From contig CM028335.1 in assembly GCA_016647705.1 (NCBI GenBank), positions 33,308,212 to 33,372,211 of the forward strand: DNA of 64,000 nt. The letters are read 5' to 3'. Below the pieces are notes generated by a model that had not been told where the DNA came from, searched no databases, and saw nothing but the letters and a program-made list of their open reading frames with translations. The DNA comes from Eucommia ulmoides. Lineage: Eukaryota > Streptophyta > Magnoliopsida > Garryales > Eucommiaceae. The translations under genes were made by a program, and so were the position numbers. Within the stretch, counting starts at the first letter, position 1. The number at the start of each line of letters is the position of its first letter. Below, piece by piece: positions 62,795 to 64,000 of this stretch.

Positions 62795-64000
62795 TGTTGA
62801 TCTTAAAAGTTTGATAAACAATTAAGTATTGATATTTTTGTGGAACTAATATTTAATCAAGTGTTTCAGTGATTTAAAAATCCAGTAATAAAGATGTTAA
62901 ATGGAATGGATGCTTAATGAAGATATCAAGATGATGAAGAAGTATTAAGAGTTTGAAAAAATTAGGGAAAATAACTCAGGTAAATATTAACTCTTAATAT
63001 CCCATTTAAGAACACACACATGACACAAAATGAATCTTATCTAAAATGTGTGTTTTTGTTAAGTATATTTATTTGCTCCTATGTGAATTAAAAAGAAATA
63101 TTTTTGAATGACTAAAATGGAATATAAGAATATTAGTGGAGCTTATTTAAATATAAAAATGGATAAAGGGACGAAATCGTAAAAGAAAGTAGGTTAAAAA
63201 CGAGATCAGATAAGTGATTCAGCAGGAGACAGTCGACTAAGGAGTCGACCGGAGAAGGAAGATGAAACATCCTGAATTGAAGAGTCGACCGACCGGTCGA
63301 CCTATAAAAACATCTGAACTCTCTGAATCTGCGAGTCGATCAAGTGGTCTACTGGTAAAAGCATGACAAACTCTCTGAATCTGCGAGTCGACCAAGCGGT
63401 CGACCTATGATCGTTGCGGCGATGGTTTGGCTGCAAGCAGCGTTGGGCAGTCGACTGAATGTGTTGGTTTAGGATATTGTTTGATCCGATTTTAAATCCA
63501 AAAGTAGCCATTTTTTGTTAGGATTTAAGAGAGATTTAAGGGATATTCTCTATATTTAAGATATGGTTCATATACTAATTAAATCATTTCAATATGGTTC
63601 ATTAAATATTAATGTTTCTCAATTTGGTAATTAAAATGGATTCTACACTTATTTATTTTAATTGAGAAATACTTTGGGGATTTAATTGAGAGTTTTAAAA
63701 GTTATTATTAAGTGAAATTAAACCTAAATGAAGTCCTAATGTTATAAGGGGTCTATAAGAGTATTTTATTGTCATGACACTTGTAAACTAACCATTAGGA
63801 GGCTGATTACATGTGCATTTATATAGACCTGTGAATTTTCTAAGATAACTAATCATTTTAAGAGAGAAAATCAGTTTATACATTTTGAGAGAGCTTTTAT
63901 AAGAGTTATTATTCTATGATATTGTGAGTTATTCTAAGAGTGATTCTGATAATCAACTACAATCAATTTTTTGCTGATACCGGAATTGAAGCAACATTGT
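62795..64000 (+). repeat. SIRE-like LTR, start only, cut by the window end
   Basis: It starts TGTTGATCTT, then GATAAACAATTAAGTATTGA and GTGGAACTAAT, as in the SIRE LTRs at 14260 and 20187. The motif cluster (63230-63420) is built on GTCGACC, for example AGTCGACCGACCGGTCGAC, rather than TCGGTCAACCGA, so it is a different subfamily. Confidence 0.7.

Overview
The window reads as nuclear DNA of a flowering plant with a large, repeat-rich genome, probably a eudicot. It is AT-rich and has one intron-containing plant-type receptor-like kinase, cut by the left edge, on the minus strand. Almost everything else is plant LTR retrotransposon: Ty1-copia of the SIRE/Maximus type, Ty3-gypsy of the Tat and Ogre types, and large solo LTRs. 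I cannot name the species. No rRNA gene, tRNA gene or CRISPR array was seen, and the only plausible host gene is the kinase.

Layout. 1-1359: N-terminal part of a receptor-like kinase (minus). 1360-3323: unannotatable intergenic DNA. 3324-5626: decayed copia element (minus) with a 144-bp LTR. 5627-46020: an old Ogre-like gypsy element (plus), called Ogre-1, with 5' LTR at 5627-8582 and 3' LTR split into about 25560-27810 and 45829-46020. Inside Ogre-1 sit a SIRE-type copia element (14260-22755, 5-bp target duplication CTAAC), which itself carries solo LTR C, and an 18-kb Tat element (27811-45823) placed inside the 3' LTR. The Tat element in turn carries solo LTRs A, B and D. 46021-50084: the front half of a second Ogre-like element in minus orientation (Ogre-2). 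50090-54450: the 3' part of a third copy in plus orientation (Ogre-3), interrupted by a SIRE solo LTR. 54548-61603: a SIRE solo LTR (TSD CTTCT) broken up by a second SIRE solo LTR and by a remnant of the A/B family that has doubled a 1.5-kb block. 62795-64000: the start of another SIRE-like LTR, cut by the window edge.

Insertion order follows from the nesting: Ogre copies first, then SIRE and Tat, then the solo LTRs. The visible pol and gag reading frames all carry stops, and some catalytic residues are replaced (Tat RT reads YIVD where YVDD is expected; copia integrase reads AKRK where AERK is expected). None of the elements looks able to move by itself.

The most unusual signal is shared across families. 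The SIRE, A/B and C/D LTRs carry clusters of short GC-rich self-complementary motifs (cores CGGTCGACCG, CGCCTAGGCG and CCGCTGCAGCGG), and Ogre LTRs carry an AT-rich analogue (CATTTAATG). The motif differs between families, but the arrangement is alike. A second signal is a series of stem-loops followed by GCAYATTTTA in the Ogre 3' region.
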